Positions 45,010-53,943 of a DNA stretch of 64,000 nucleotides are shown here, in pieces. The stretch is taken from the NCBI GenBank assembly GCA_002328585.1, contig DCUV01000002.1:78376-142375 (forward strand), written 5' to 3'. Below the pieces are notes generated by a model that saw nothing but the letters and a program-made list of their open reading frames with translations, did not search any database and was not told the DNA's origin. This DNA is from Spirochaetia bacterium UBA2205 (GTDB taxonomy: Bacteria > Spirochaetota > UBA4802 > UB4802). Positions within the stretch are counted from its first letter, which is position 1, and each line of letters starts with the position of its first letter. The translations under genes and the position numbers were made by a program.

Positions 45010-46170
45010 ATGAAAAAGTTGTATGGTGCATTGCCTATAATAGTGATACTATTGCCATTATCATTTGTTGACACGAAGCTTTTTTGTAAAAATTTACTGG
45101 AATTGTATTCCGATCCTGTTTATTCAGAAGAAGGATTACAAAACGCTATTAATTTTAATCCTGATAGCGATAGTATATTTTTACCAAAAATTAATAATAA
45201 GGATTTATTTACTGCAATTGATGATTTATCCATCTGCAGAATTCCAGATGTGAGAAGATTTTTATATATTTATCTCACAAAGGGAAGAGAATACACCATC
45301 AATGCTATAAATCGTTCCACGCTCTACATATCAATCATACATGAGCAGATGAAAGAATATCCTGACATGCCCGAAGATATCTCCTTGCTTCCCCTGCTTG
45401 AAAGCGCATTTAACCCCTATGCTGTCTCAAAAAGTGGTGCTGTCGGAATATGGCAGTTCATCCCCGGTACTGCCAGAGTACTGGGATTGCAGATTAATAA
45501 TTTTGTTGATGAACGTCGTGATATTGTGAAATCTACCGATGCAGCCCTGCGTCATCTTAAAAATCTACATAATTCATTGGGTTCATGGGAATTGGCACTA
45601 CTGGCGTATAATGGAGGATCTGGGTATTTAACACGTACTATGAAATCCAATGGTTACCACCATTTTTACGATCTTATTGAAGCTGGCATATTACACAAAG
45701 AAACACAGGAATATGTTTACAGGTATGCAGCTCTTGCACTTATTTACAAATATCCTGAATTGTTTTCCATTGAGGATGAATTACAGAAACCTGAAACTGT
45801 GTATGATGTAGAACAGGTTACATTACGTTATCCTGTAAAAATAGATATTTTGATAGAAAAATGCAATATACCACGCGAGGTGATAACACTGTATAATCCC
45901 CAGCTAAAACGTAATATAACTCCTCCAAAAGAAAGAAACTATATTCTGCTATTACCAAAGGGAAGCAAAGAAAAAATTGAAGAAAATAAAGAAGCAATAT
46001 ACACCATTAAATTTACAAAAATAAATACTCATAAAGTAAAATCAGGGGAAACATTATTGCAGATTGCTAAACGGTATAGAGCAAGTCCAAAAATGATTAT
46101 CTTTATAAACAACCTTCGCAATCCTGACCGATTATACCCGGGAGATATTTTATATATACCAACTTTATAA
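45010..46170 (+). CDS. MltD-like membrane-bound lytic transglycosylase with LysM domain
   Basis: 386 residues. Signal-like N-terminus (KK, hydrophobic to about residue 22). SLT domain with the catalytic Glu in LLPLLESAFNPYAVSKSGAVG, then IWQFIPGTARVLGL and ELALLAYNGGSG, the typical family-1 motifs. A spacer leads to one C-terminal LysM (HKVKSGETLLQIAKRY to LYPGDILYIP) that binds glycan. Cleaves peptidoglycan in the periplasm. MltD usually carries two or more LysM units; here one. Confidence 0.9.
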   Translation: MKKLYGALPIIVILLPLSFVDTKLFCKNLLELYSDPVYSEEGLQNAINFNPDSDSIFLPKINNKDLFTAIDDLSICRIPDVRRFLYIYLTKGREYTINAINRSTLYISIIHEQMKEYPDMPEDISLLPLLESAFNPYAVSKSGAVGIWQFIPGTARVLGLQINNFVDERRDIVKSTDAALRHLKNLHNSLGSWELALLAYNGGSGYLTRTMKSNGYHHFYDLIEAGILHKETQEYVYRYAALALIYKYPELFSIEDELQKPETVYDVEQVTLRYPVKIDILIEKCNIPREVITLYNPQLKRNITPPKERNYILLLPKGSKEKIEENKEAIYTIKFTKINTHKVKSGETLLQIAKRYRASPKMIIFINNLRNPDRLYPGDILYIPTL

Positions 46171-46247
46171 AAATTGAAGTAATATTTGCCAATTAATATT
46201 TGCAAGTAATCAATCCTGCTTTATGCTTTATTCAATAAATCGCTAAA

Positions 46248-47040
46248 TCAGTTCCCAGCCTTTTTTATTGCATTCAATTCATTTTGTGCTGCATTAACAA
46301 AGTATGTATCGCTGCCAATTTGTATAATCTTTTCAAAATATATCTTTGCTTTATCATAATCCTGTAACATTTTATACACAATACCAATGTTGCACAATAT
46401 CAACATATCAAATTCATCAATTGTATTTGCTGTTAAATAACATTGTAACGCATGTTAATAATCGTTGTTTGCAAGATAGATGTAACCTTTATCTGCATAG
46501 CCATATTTATGTTTTGGAAAATATTGTATCATTAAATCAACACATTTATACATAAATTGTTTATTTGAAAAAATTTCATTTGAACTAATAATATCATTGA
46601 AACTCCCCTGGACTTTTTCAATAACAAATTCATGTGGATTGGGTATGAATTCATTATTATTCCAATAAACCTTTTCCAGCTTATTATTGGTAATATATTT
46701 CAAGGCATCTTCAAGCTCTATCAGGTATTCATCAAGTTGACGCATCTCTTTTAATGCCCATAATAGTCCAGATCGCATTTCATAATGATCGGGAATTTTT
46801 TATCCCTTCTTTGATATACTTAATCCCTTCACCGGCAACCTCATTGTTATACATTGTTTTATAAATCATGTAGCCAGTGATATAGTCAATTCTATAATCT
46901 TTATTTTCGCCCCAGTTGTCTAAAACAATCTTTGCATCATCAAATTTGCCATTCTTGACACACTCATTTAACTTTTGAAAATTTGTTGCATTTGTCTGCA
47001 CAAGTAATAAACATAACACTATGTTAATAGCATGGCTCAT
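46248..47040 (-). pseudogene. broken gene for a secreted TPR-like protein (frameshift plus nonsense)
   Basis: Three minus-strand pieces form one 263-codon gene. Piece 1 (46780-47040) starts with a signal-like sequence and runs into a stop after KNSRSL. Removing one A from the six-A run near 46789-46794 lets it continue as IPDHYEMRSGLLWALKEM, piece 2 (46455-46778). That ends at an in-frame TAA at 46455-46457. In the same frame the sequence continues HALQCYLTAN, then TPR-like DYDKAKIYFEKIIQIGSDTY to a TGA at 46248-46250. Two lesions make sequencing error alone less likely. Function unknown; TPR-type helices suggest a binding protein. Confidence 0.8.
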
Positions 47041-47053
47041 GGCAGCATGCTTC

Positions 47054-48616
47054 TTACTTCATGATTATATTTTTTAATTGATCTCTTATTTCATCCATAT
47101 TCTTTTCAGAATTAATTATAGTAACCGGCACCTCATTGACTGGTTTTTCAAATCTATCTTTAAGCTGGTTAAAAATATCAACTGTTGCATCCGAAATAGA
47201 TTTGTCCTGTTGCCGCTCTTTAATCCTTTTTATTAGTTCATCATGGCTACAATCAACATAGACAAATTGTGCAGTGATATTATGCCCGGCAAAATACCGC
47301 TTCAGCTGTTGCCGCAACTGCTGGCTATAAAACGTAGCATCAAGAATTGCCGGGGTTCCACCAGCAACTATCGCTAATGCCTTCTCATTCATGGTTTGGT
47401 AAACTTTCGTTGTCATATCTGGATTATAGATACCCTCACCTGCTTTTGCTTTGGCACTGTCGTAAACATCAAGTCCTGCCATCTTTTTACGGACAGCATC
47501 AGAATTAATAACAATGCCACCGGTAAGCGATGCCAATTCCATTGCTATGGTACTTTTGCCACTGCCAATGTTGCCAAAGACTATATATACCACAGGTTTT
47601 GTATGATGCTGCATATAGCTTTGTGCTAAATGAAAATATTGCTTAGCCTTTTGTATACATACATCGCGTTCCTGTACGGTTATCTCTTCGTTATCTGATT
47701 GGAAGCTGTTTATCTTTGCCCGCACCATTGCCCTATATGCCTTATAAAATGGCAACAGTACGCTGCCATCGTAATCACCCGATAGCTGTACATACTGTGC
47801 ACATAATTTGTTAGACTCAGTTGTTTTATTATTGACATCAAGATCCATAAGTAAAAAAGCAATGTCAGAGATTGTATCAATATATCTGAATCGTTTATTA
47901 AATTCAATGCAATCAAGAATAACTATCTCCCCATTTATAGAGTAAACATGCTCACAGTGCAGATCGCCATGGCAATCGCGAACATACCCCTTGAGGTTAC
48001 GCTCATTGAATAAATTTTTATTGTGTTCAATATAATGTTCCGTCCATTGACGCATCATTGCATAGTCGTCACGTGGTATTATAACGTCTATATACTTTTC
48101 AATCTGATCAAAATTTTCAAATGAGTTTTTGCTAATTTCAGCAATTCCGCCAAATCCCTGTAAGCCTTCGGTGTTGTCGGCTATACTGTTGAATGTGTAA
48201 ATTTTTTTTGCTATGAGCGATAGTAACCTGTCATCCAGACCATGCTGCAATAAATTCTTCAGTGAATATGCATCATCAATGTAACGCATCTTTACACAAT
48301 AGGCAACAACATCCGCTTCATTATAATTATTATCTTCAATTAACTTATACGATATTCCCTGCTTTACAACAACCACCACACCCATATATATTTCAGGGCT
48401 GATTCGTGAATTTAAACGGTATTCTTCAAATGTATAAAATTTTCTATCGTCAAAAGATACGAAATTTAAAAAGCCAAAATCAACAGGCTTCTTTACCTTA
48501 TACACAAATGGCTTTGCAATGAATACATATGATATGTGTGTTTGAATAACATGTACAGTATCAACCGCTTGATTATACGACGATGGCTTTGAAAGAAATG
48601 ATACAATCTGTTGCAT
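47054..48616 (-). CDS. bifunctional APH-like kinase and P-loop ATPase/kinase protein
   Basis: 520 residues. N-terminal half resembles aminoglycoside phosphotransferases (COG2187 type), with YVFIAKPFVYKVKKPVDFGFL, the catalytic loop VRDCHGDLHCEHV and the metal loop ILDCIEFN. C-terminal half is a small zeta-toxin/adenylylsulfate-kinase-like P-loop domain: VYIVFGNIGSGKSTIAMELA, then ATFYSQQLRQQLKRYF and DATVDIFNQL. This two-domain fusion is common but uncharacterised; no resistance role should be assumed. Start at ATG 48616, with GAGGT upstream, rather than the longer frame. The gene is intact next to the broken TPR gene. Confidence 0.83.
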   Translation of the reverse strand: MQQIVSFLSKPSSYNQAVDTVHVIQTHISYVFIAKPFVYKVKKPVDFGFLNFVSFDDRKFYTFEEYRLNSRISPEIYMGVVVVVKQGISYKLIEDNNYNEADVVAYCVKMRYIDDAYSLKNLLQHGLDDRLLSLIAKKIYTFNSIADNTEGLQGFGGIAEISKNSFENFDQIEKYIDVIIPRDDYAMMRQWTEHYIEHNKNLFNERNLKGYVRDCHGDLHCEHVYSINGEIVILDCIEFNKRFRYIDTISDIAFLLMDLDVNNKTTESNKLCAQYVQLSGDYDGSVLLPFYKAYRAMVRAKINSFQSDNEEITVQERDVCIQKAKQYFHLAQSYMQHHTKPVVYIVFGNIGSGKSTIAMELASLTGGIVINSDAVRKKMAGLDVYDSAKAKAGEGIYNPDMTTKVYQTMNEKALAIVAGGTPAILDATFYSQQLRQQLKRYFAGHNITAQFVYVDCSHDELIKRIKERQQDKSISDATVDIFNQLKDRFEKPVNEVPVTIINSEKNMDEIRDQLKNIIMK

Positions 48617-48746
48617 ACTAACCTCGAATTTATAGCAATGATGTATACCACAATAGATGCATTGATGGTAGCAACAAAATAAAGAGTACAATCCAGTAAA
48701 TTGGCAAGAGATTTTTTAAAACATTTTTACAAAAAATTGTACCAGT

Positions 48747-49238
48747 TCATATATTTTGCTTTCCCAGTATTTCTGGCGGTGGTCCCCAGTAGAATTTGAG
48801 GCAATGAATGCCTTTTTCTCGGTGAAAATCAAATGTATACGACCTATTTTCGTAATAACTGGGAAAATTATGCGGATAGTTATCGGTATTAATTTCTTTA
48901 ATAAGCTTGCTAAAATATTGAATGAATTCATCCAGCACGTTTTCCATACAAAATTCAATAATCTTAGCCAATGACATCTTCCAGAGCTTCTTTACATCCA
49001 GGAAAAATTCATATTCTGAATAATATACAACAAGATGTAATCTTTTCCATGGATTTTCAGGATTTCTTTTCCTGTAGGCTACACGTTTGAATGCATTAAC
49101 TTGATTTTTTTCATGTTTTGCAGAATACATGATGAGATAAACTATTAATGTCCGTAGTGGTATATTCATCTTTTCTGAATAGCTTGACAGTATTTCTAAA
49201 TGATTATATGAAATACATGTAGTAGTTTCAAAATCCAT
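48747..49238 (-). CDS. uncharacterised protein with ribbon-helix-helix-like start
   Basis: 163 residues from ATG 49238, with GGAGGAAAC directly upstream. Residues about 5-40 (TTCISYNHLEILSSYSEKMNI then LRTLIVYLIMY) could form a strand-helix-helix DNA-binding unit. The segment RVAYRKRNPENPWKRLHLVVYYSEYEFF is basic and then hydrophobic; the C-terminal part is rich in aromatics (HCLKFYWGPPP). The layout recalls the DUF1564-type families expanded in Leptospira, but I cannot confirm this. Divergent from the VOC gene across a region holding an inverted pair of the dispersed octamer. Confidence 0.55.
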   Translation of the reverse strand: MDFETTTCISYNHLEILSSYSEKMNIPLRTLIVYLIMYSAKHEKNQVNAFKRVAYRKRNPENPWKRLHLVVYYSEYEFFLDVKKLWKMSLAKIIEFCMENVLDEFIQYFSKLIKEINTDNYPHNFPSYYENRSYTFDFHREKGIHCLKFYWGPPPEILGKQNI

Positions 49239-49354
49239 TGTTTCCTCCCAAATGTTTTTAATTTTTAAAAAATATATTACCATATTCTGGTCGATAGCAT
49301 CTCATTGCAATGAGCTTAATACATTAACCTATAACAATGCAATTATTTTTTTGT

Positions 49355-49381
49355 CGATAGTTAATTTATAAATAACTATCG
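49355..49381. repeat. inverted pair of the CGATAGT motif
   Basis: CGATAGTTA (49355-49363) and TAACTATCG (49373-49381) are perfect inverted copies with a nine-base AT spacer, in the divergent intergenic region. The right copy extends to the full octamer (ACTATCGC, 49375-49382). No T-run follows, so it is not a simple terminator. Confidence 0.75.
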
Positions 49382-49456
49382 CTTAAAAATGAATTGAAAT
49401 TTATAAGAATACCATTAATACTACCTTTTAAAAAGTATAATTACGAGGTGGATTCT

Positions 49457-50035
49457 ATGATAGCCCGAATAGACCATGTATCGATTGCTGTACCTGATTT
49501 TGATAAGGCAAAAGATTTTTTTGAAGCATTAGGTGCAATACCCGGTGCTGGAGCAAAAGACGATGCTACAAAATTTTTCTGGCAGATATTTTCTCTGGGT
49601 GACATGAGTCGCATTGAACTTATAACACCAACCGATAAAGGAAGTTTTTTAGATGGATTTTTACAATCACGAGGAAGTGGTGTGCACCATATAACATTGC
49701 AAACGTATGATATAAAAGCTGCTATAGCAACATTGGAGCAATTAAAAATACCCTATTTTGGATATAACGAATACCCGGGTGGGGTATGGAAAGAAATTTT
49801 TATTCATCCAAAATATGCCTTTGGCGTACTTATTCAAATTGCAGAATTTAATGCTGACGATTGGTTGTCACCTGAGGTAAAAATGCCGGATGGGCAGTTT
49901 GCAATCACAGTAAACGATGGTAAGGTTTTACTAACACTGCCACATCCGGGTGGAGGTACGGCAACAATACAACTTACAAAAGAGCAGGCAAAAAAATTAG
50001 CACATAATCTTCTCAACAGTATTAACGAAAAATGA
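49457..50035 (+). CDS. VOC-family protein (methylmalonyl-CoA epimerase/glyoxalase-like)
   Basis: 192 residues. Two beta-alpha-beta units: IDHVSIAVPDFDKAKDFF with the first metal His, MSRIELITPTD with a Glu, GSGVHHITLQTYD with the second His, and VLIQIAEF with the last Glu, the metal pattern of methylmalonyl-CoA epimerases. The extra 50-residue C-terminal tail (PDGQFAITVNDGK to the end) is not part of that enzyme and is unassigned. Start at ATG 49457, with GAGGTG upstream. No mutase or carboxylase neighbours, so the substrate remains open. Confidence 0.78.
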   Translation: MIARIDHVSIAVPDFDKAKDFFEALGAIPGAGAKDDATKFFWQIFSLGDMSRIELITPTDKGSFLDGFLQSRGSGVHHITLQTYDIKAAIATLEQLKIPYFGYNEYPGGVWKEIFIHPKYAFGVLIQIAEFNADDWLSPEVKMPDGQFAITVNDGKVLLTLPHPGGGTATIQLTKEQAKKLAHNLLNSINEK

Positions 50036-50055
50036 TAAACTAAAATTCGGATACC

Positions 50056-51471
50056 TTAATCCTGCAAAACAGTATCTGATTGTAAATCATTTTGAAGCTG
50101 ACTTATTAATTCAGCAAGTGTATCGGCAGCATTACCCAATAAAAGAGTAACATTACTTTTATTGTATAATGAATTTTCTACACCTGAATATCCAGGTTTA
50201 GTGTCTTTATTACAAACAATCACATGTTTTGCTTCATGAACACGAAGTATGGGCATACCATAAATGGGAGTTCCCTGGGCAGTAATGGCTTCCGGGTTTA
50301 TTACATCACATGCACCAACAACTATGACAACATCAGTTGATGCAAATTCAGGGTTGATGGTATCAATATCACAGAGGTATTCATACGGGATATCAACCTC
50401 AGCCAAAAGTACATTCATGTGACCTGGCATCCTGCCAGCAACCGGATGAATAGCAAAACGCACATCCTTACCCTTTCCTATTAAATAATCAAAAAGTAAT
50501 TTTACCTGTTCCTGAGCTTGAGACAATGCCATGCCATAGCCAGGTACTATGATAATATTTTTTGCTTTATTAACTATCTCCAGATAATTATGTACTTCCT
50601 TTTTTGCACCATCTGATTTTATTTCAACGATAGTTTCCGTTGACGAATCAATTACTTTACGATATGTGGAACCGGTAAGAATATGCCACAACGATCGATT
50701 CATAGCCTTACACATAATTTGAGTAAGAATAAGACCTGATGCTCCAACAATTGCACCTAAAGAAATTAAGATTATATCTCCAACAGCAAATCCGCAAACC
50801 GAAGCAGCCAGCCCTGAACATGAATTTAATAACGAGATAGTAATAGGCATATCAGCCCCGCCAATTCGGATTGCAAATATTACTCCAAATAATAAACTTA
50901 ACACAGTAGCTCCCGATGCAAAAGTTACTATATAATCATCAATAACTGTACCAAAAATCATTATTGCCAGTAAAATAATAAGGAGTAATGAAGTTATCAT
51001 TGAATGTGCTTTTATTGTAACAGGTTTTTGATTAATTATCCCTTCTAATTTACCCGCAGCTATTAAGCTACCAGAAAAAGTAAGCCCTCCTACAATAGCC
51101 CCTGAAAAAGCTGTAAAACGAGCAAAAGTATCAATATTACTGCCTTGCTCCAGTAAAAGAATAAAGGAAACTATTAACGATGCCCCTCCACCAAACCCAT
51201 TAAATAGAGCAACAAGCTGTGGTATTTTTACGCCACCCGTTTTATAGGTAAAAAGGATTCCAATAAATGCGCCAATGATTAATGAAACCAATAGCAAAGG
51301 AATGGTGATAATATCGTTATAGATAAGCACAAACAATATCGCAGCAAGCATTGAAAGAGCACCAATACGATTTCCTACCAATGCTGTTTTTGGTGAACTC
51401 ATCAATTTGATATCAGCAGCACATATCAAAATAATCACCAGTGAAACAATATTTACAATATTCAATTCCAT
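50056..51471 (-). CDS. pntB: NAD(P) transhydrogenase subunit beta
   Basis: 471 residues. Membrane domain of about nine helices in the first 280 residues, forming the proton channel with pntAb, followed by the cytoplasmic NADP(H)-binding domain III with IIIVPGYGMALSQAQ, AIHPVAGRMPGHMNVLLAE and GACDVINPEA. Couples hydride transfer from NADH to NADP+ with proton uptake, supplying NADPH. Third gene of the pntAa-pntAb-pntB operon (four-base gap). Complete. Confidence 0.95.
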   Translation of the reverse strand: MELNIVNIVSLVIILICAADIKLMSSPKTALVGNRIGALSMLAAILFVLIYNDIITIPLLLVSLIIGAFIGILFTYKTGGVKIPQLVALFNGFGGGASLIVSFILLLEQGSNIDTFARFTAFSGAIVGGLTFSGSLIAAGKLEGIINQKPVTIKAHSMITSLLLIILLAIMIFGTVIDDYIVTFASGATVLSLLFGVIFAIRIGGADMPITISLLNSCSGLAASVCGFAVGDIILISLGAIVGASGLILTQIMCKAMNRSLWHILTGSTYRKVIDSSTETIVEIKSDGAKKEVHNYLEIVNKAKNIIIVPGYGMALSQAQEQVKLLFDYLIGKGKDVRFAIHPVAGRMPGHMNVLLAEVDIPYEYLCDIDTINPEFASTDVVIVVGACDVINPEAITAQGTPIYGMPILRVHEAKHVIVCNKDTKPGYSGVENSLYNKSNVTLLLGNAADTLAELISQLQNDLQSDTVLQD

Positions 51472-51475
51472 ATCA

Positions 51476-51763
51476 TTACTTATCTTTTAATCCTGATTTA
51501 AATTTTCCAAGCATTCTGTCGGTAATATAAAATCCACCAACAACATTTATCATTGCCAATATTATTGCAATAGCGCCAAGTATTTTACTGTGCAAAGCGG
51601 CTGCGCTGGCTGTTGTTAAAATTGCACCAACAACAGTAATACCGGAAAATGCATTCATTCCTGACATAAGCGGTGTATGCAGTAAAGAAGGAACATCTTT
51701 AATAAGTTTATATCCTGCGACAGTTGATATAATAAAAATAAGTATCATAATACTATTGTTCAT
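51476..51763 (-). CDS. pntAb: NAD(P) transhydrogenase subunit alpha, membrane part
   Basis: 95 residues with three to four hydrophobic helices and the conserved SLLHTPLMSGMNAFSGITVVGA segment of domain II. It is a separate gene as in Rhodospirillum-type three-subunit enzymes rather than fused as in E. coli PntA. Its first base overlaps the pntAa stop by one. Confidence 0.93.
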   Translation of the reverse strand: MNNSIMILIFIISTVAGYKLIKDVPSLLHTPLMSGMNAFSGITVVGAILTTASAAALHSKILGAIAIILAMINVVGGFYITDRMLGKFKSGLKDK

Positions 51764-52950
51764 TACCTATGCTCCTTATAGCTTGCGATCTCTTCTAATA
51801 CATCAGGATTTACTATTTTACCATTTTCAGTTATCAATGCTGACGCAATAATCTCATCCGATTTATTAATATTAATCTTGCCATTTTTTACTATGAGTGA
51901 TAAAAAGTTTAATACGTTTTGTGCAAACATTGAACTTGCACTCACGGCTACCGATCCAGGAATATTTTTTGTACCATCAATCGCAACATTATGTTTAACA
52001 CATATCATACCCGATTCTGTTAGTTCACAATTACCACCCTGATCAATAGCTATATCAACAATAACTGAGCCTGGCTTCATTGAACGTACCATAGTTTCAT
52101 CAACAAGGATAGGAGCTATTTTTCTGGGAACAAGTGCCGATAGTACCACTATATCAGCTTTCTTTACTATTTCATGGAACGACTGTCTTTCTTTATGTAT
52201 CCATTCATCTGGTAAGTGCATGGCATATCCACCTTCACCAATTGCTATCTCTGGTGGAACACCAGTATCAATTATTTTTGCACCCAAGCTCTTCGACTGT
52301 TCAACAGCATCAGGTCTGACGTCTGCAGCATAAATTTCAGCTCCTAACCTTTTTGCTGTCGCTAACGATTGTAGCCCTGCCACACCGGTTCCAACTACAA
52401 AAACAATAGCAGGGCGAAACATTCCTACAGCAGTAGTAATCATGGGAATAAATTTAGGTAAGCGACAAGCTGCGGAAATTATTGCCTTATATCCTGCTAC
52501 AGTGCTCATTGATGTTAATGCATCCATTGATTGCGCGCGAGATATTCTTGGTATACAATCCAGGGAAAATCCAATAACACCTTTTTGGGCAAGTTTTTTA
52601 ACCATATCATGATTTATAGGATTTGACGGATGTAAAAAGGATATCAGCACCTGATTGGATTTCATCATATCTACTTCGTGCTTATTTTTAGCTTCATTCA
52701 TCAGAGGTTCTTTTACTTTTAAAATAGCATCGGCTGAATTGTAAATACGTTCAGGATCATTAATAATTTCTGCACCAGCATTTTTATAATCCGCATCTGT
52801 ATAAAAAGAACCCAATCCCGCCCCTGACTCAACTAAAACTTTAGCACCATTATCCACCATTTTTTTAACCGTGTCAGGGATACCAGCAACACGATTTTCG
52901 TTTTCCATTATTTCTTTAAGAATACCGATGGTTAAACCTTTTAATTCCAT
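51763..52950 (-). CDS. pntAa: NAD(P) transhydrogenase subunit alpha, NAD-binding part
   Basis: 395 residues related to alanine dehydrogenase. Motifs: GILKEIMENENRVAGIPDTV at the start, FVVGTGVAGLQSLATAKRLGAEIYAADVR (NAD fold), and SVIVDIAIDQGGNCE. The long loop before the NAD fold (SRAQSMDALTSMSTVAGYKA) is the transhydrogenase type and argues against alanine dehydrogenase. AGGAGAA precedes the ATG. First gene of the operon, behind the palindromic operator. Confidence 0.94.
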   Translation of the reverse strand: MELKGLTIGILKEIMENENRVAGIPDTVKKMVDNGAKVLVESGAGLGSFYTDADYKNAGAEIINDPERIYNSADAILKVKEPLMNEAKNKHEVDMMKSNQVLISFLHPSNPINHDMVKKLAQKGVIGFSLDCIPRISRAQSMDALTSMSTVAGYKAIISAACRLPKFIPMITTAVGMFRPAIVFVVGTGVAGLQSLATAKRLGAEIYAADVRPDAVEQSKSLGAKIIDTGVPPEIAIGEGGYAMHLPDEWIHKERQSFHEIVKKADIVVLSALVPRKIAPILVDETMVRSMKPGSVIVDIAIDQGGNCELTESGMICVKHNVAIDGTKNIPGSVAVSASSMFAQNVLNFLSLIVKNGKININKSDEIIASALITENGKIVNPDVLEEIASYKEHR

Positions 52951-52974
52951 GGCGTTCTCCTGTTACAATAATAA

Positions 52975-53028
52975 TGAGTAAGCGCTCACTCACTATATAC
53001 ATATTAATAAAAGTTGAATTTTTGTCAA
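52975..53028 (-). promoter_or_regulatory. pnt promoter with TetR-type operator
   Basis: Minus-strand TTGACA (53023-53028), 16-base spacer, TAATAT (53001-53006). Just downstream, overlapping the expected start point, is the near-perfect palindrome TGAGTAAGCGCTCACTCA (52975-52992; 16 of 18 positions symmetric). This form (TGAGTGA-rich arms around GCGC) is typical of TetR/FadR-like repressor sites. No regulator gene is nearby. Confidence 0.7.
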
Positions 53029-53059
53029 GAAAAAAACAATTTATTGTTACATTTGTCTC

Positions 53060-53685
53060 CTATACATAAAAATCAAAACAACAATTGAATTTCATAATAA
53101 AAAAATAGGTAGTTAATTTATAGAGCAAAATAGTATAATTATAATTTTTCCCAATATAGAAAACATAACCATAGTATTGTTTGTATTTATAATATAGTTC
53201 TGCTTCATATTTTTCATTTGCTATAAATTGTTCAATCATTTTATTTCCTTTATATTTTTTCAGGAAATCATCCTGTGTGGAAACTTGTGGAACGTAAAAG
53301 TTATCAATCCAACAGCTTTCCGGTAAAACAAAACTGGCAGTGGGAATATAACCAGCTTTTTGCATTAGCTCAATCTTATTTGAAATTGTATCTATTTCTG
53401 GGTAAGCATCCCTCTAAAGCTTTCAATTTCGACAGGACGATTTTTGGTAAACCACGATGCTTCTTAAACGGCAATGTATCCGCCATGTTTTAAAAACTTA
53501 TACCACTCATTGATTCCCCGTTCAAACCCGATAGTATAAACCGCGCCTTCTGACCATATTAAATCAATACCAATAATATGGCATGGTGTATTACTTGATA
53601 GCACCATAGTCTGACCGCCAGTTCCACAACCAATATCATCATTATGATGCTGAGGAATCAAGGCGGCTAAAGAATCCCTATACAC
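53060..53685 (-). pseudogene. decayed SAM-dependent methyltransferase gene
   Basis: N-terminal piece (53464-53685) has the SAM motif DIGCGTGGQTMVL, then jumps from IIGID directly to LIWSEGAVYTIGFERG, so roughly 45 residues usual in this family are missing. After GGYIAV an in-frame TAA replaces what should be a Ser codon; the frame continues EASWFTKNRPVEIESF, then loses a base near AGAGG. In the next frame DAYPEIDTISNKIELMQKAGY leads into the C-terminal piece (from 53365 down), ending YYGYVFYIGK. A deletion, a nonsense and a frameshift make it non-functional. Family comparison is from memory of related methyltransferases. Confidence 0.83.
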
Positions 53686-53744
53686 GCTGTTATTCTAAGA
53701 GACACAATCCATACAAATCTCTTCTGTAAAAATGTTACGATTAT

Positions 53745-53772
53745 TAGGCTTTGCCTCAAAATAACAAAACGC
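53745..53772. repeat. possible remnant of the intergenic repeat family
   Basis: AGGCTTTGCCTCAAAATAAC resembles CGGCTTCACCTCAGAATTAC near 24328. Short and degenerate, so weak. It lies between the methyltransferase pseudogene and murA; the rest of the 258-base gap shows only the murA promoter. Confidence 0.3.
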
Positions 53773-53867
53773 ATTTTACAAGCTATAAAAGTTAAGGCTT
53801 TATTATTTTGCTACCCTCGTTTTCATACAATAGCATTAAATTTTTTATCAATAACTTTCTAATTGAA

Positions 53868-53896
53868 TTGACAATTTAGCAAATCATCCATACTGA
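53868..53896 (+). promoter_or_regulatory. candidate promoter of murA-flgF
   Basis: TTGACA (53868-53873), 17-base spacer, TACTGA (53891-53896); 47 bases ahead of the murA GTG. Confidence 0.5.
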
Positions 53897-53943
53897 ACCT
53901 ATCAATAGCATATCACTACACCAGTACAAAAAGAGGCATAACA

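Noticed and set aside
47054..48616. Aminoglycoside resistance gene
   Set aside because: APH-like half belongs to a widespread two-domain fusion of unknown function; no resistance context.
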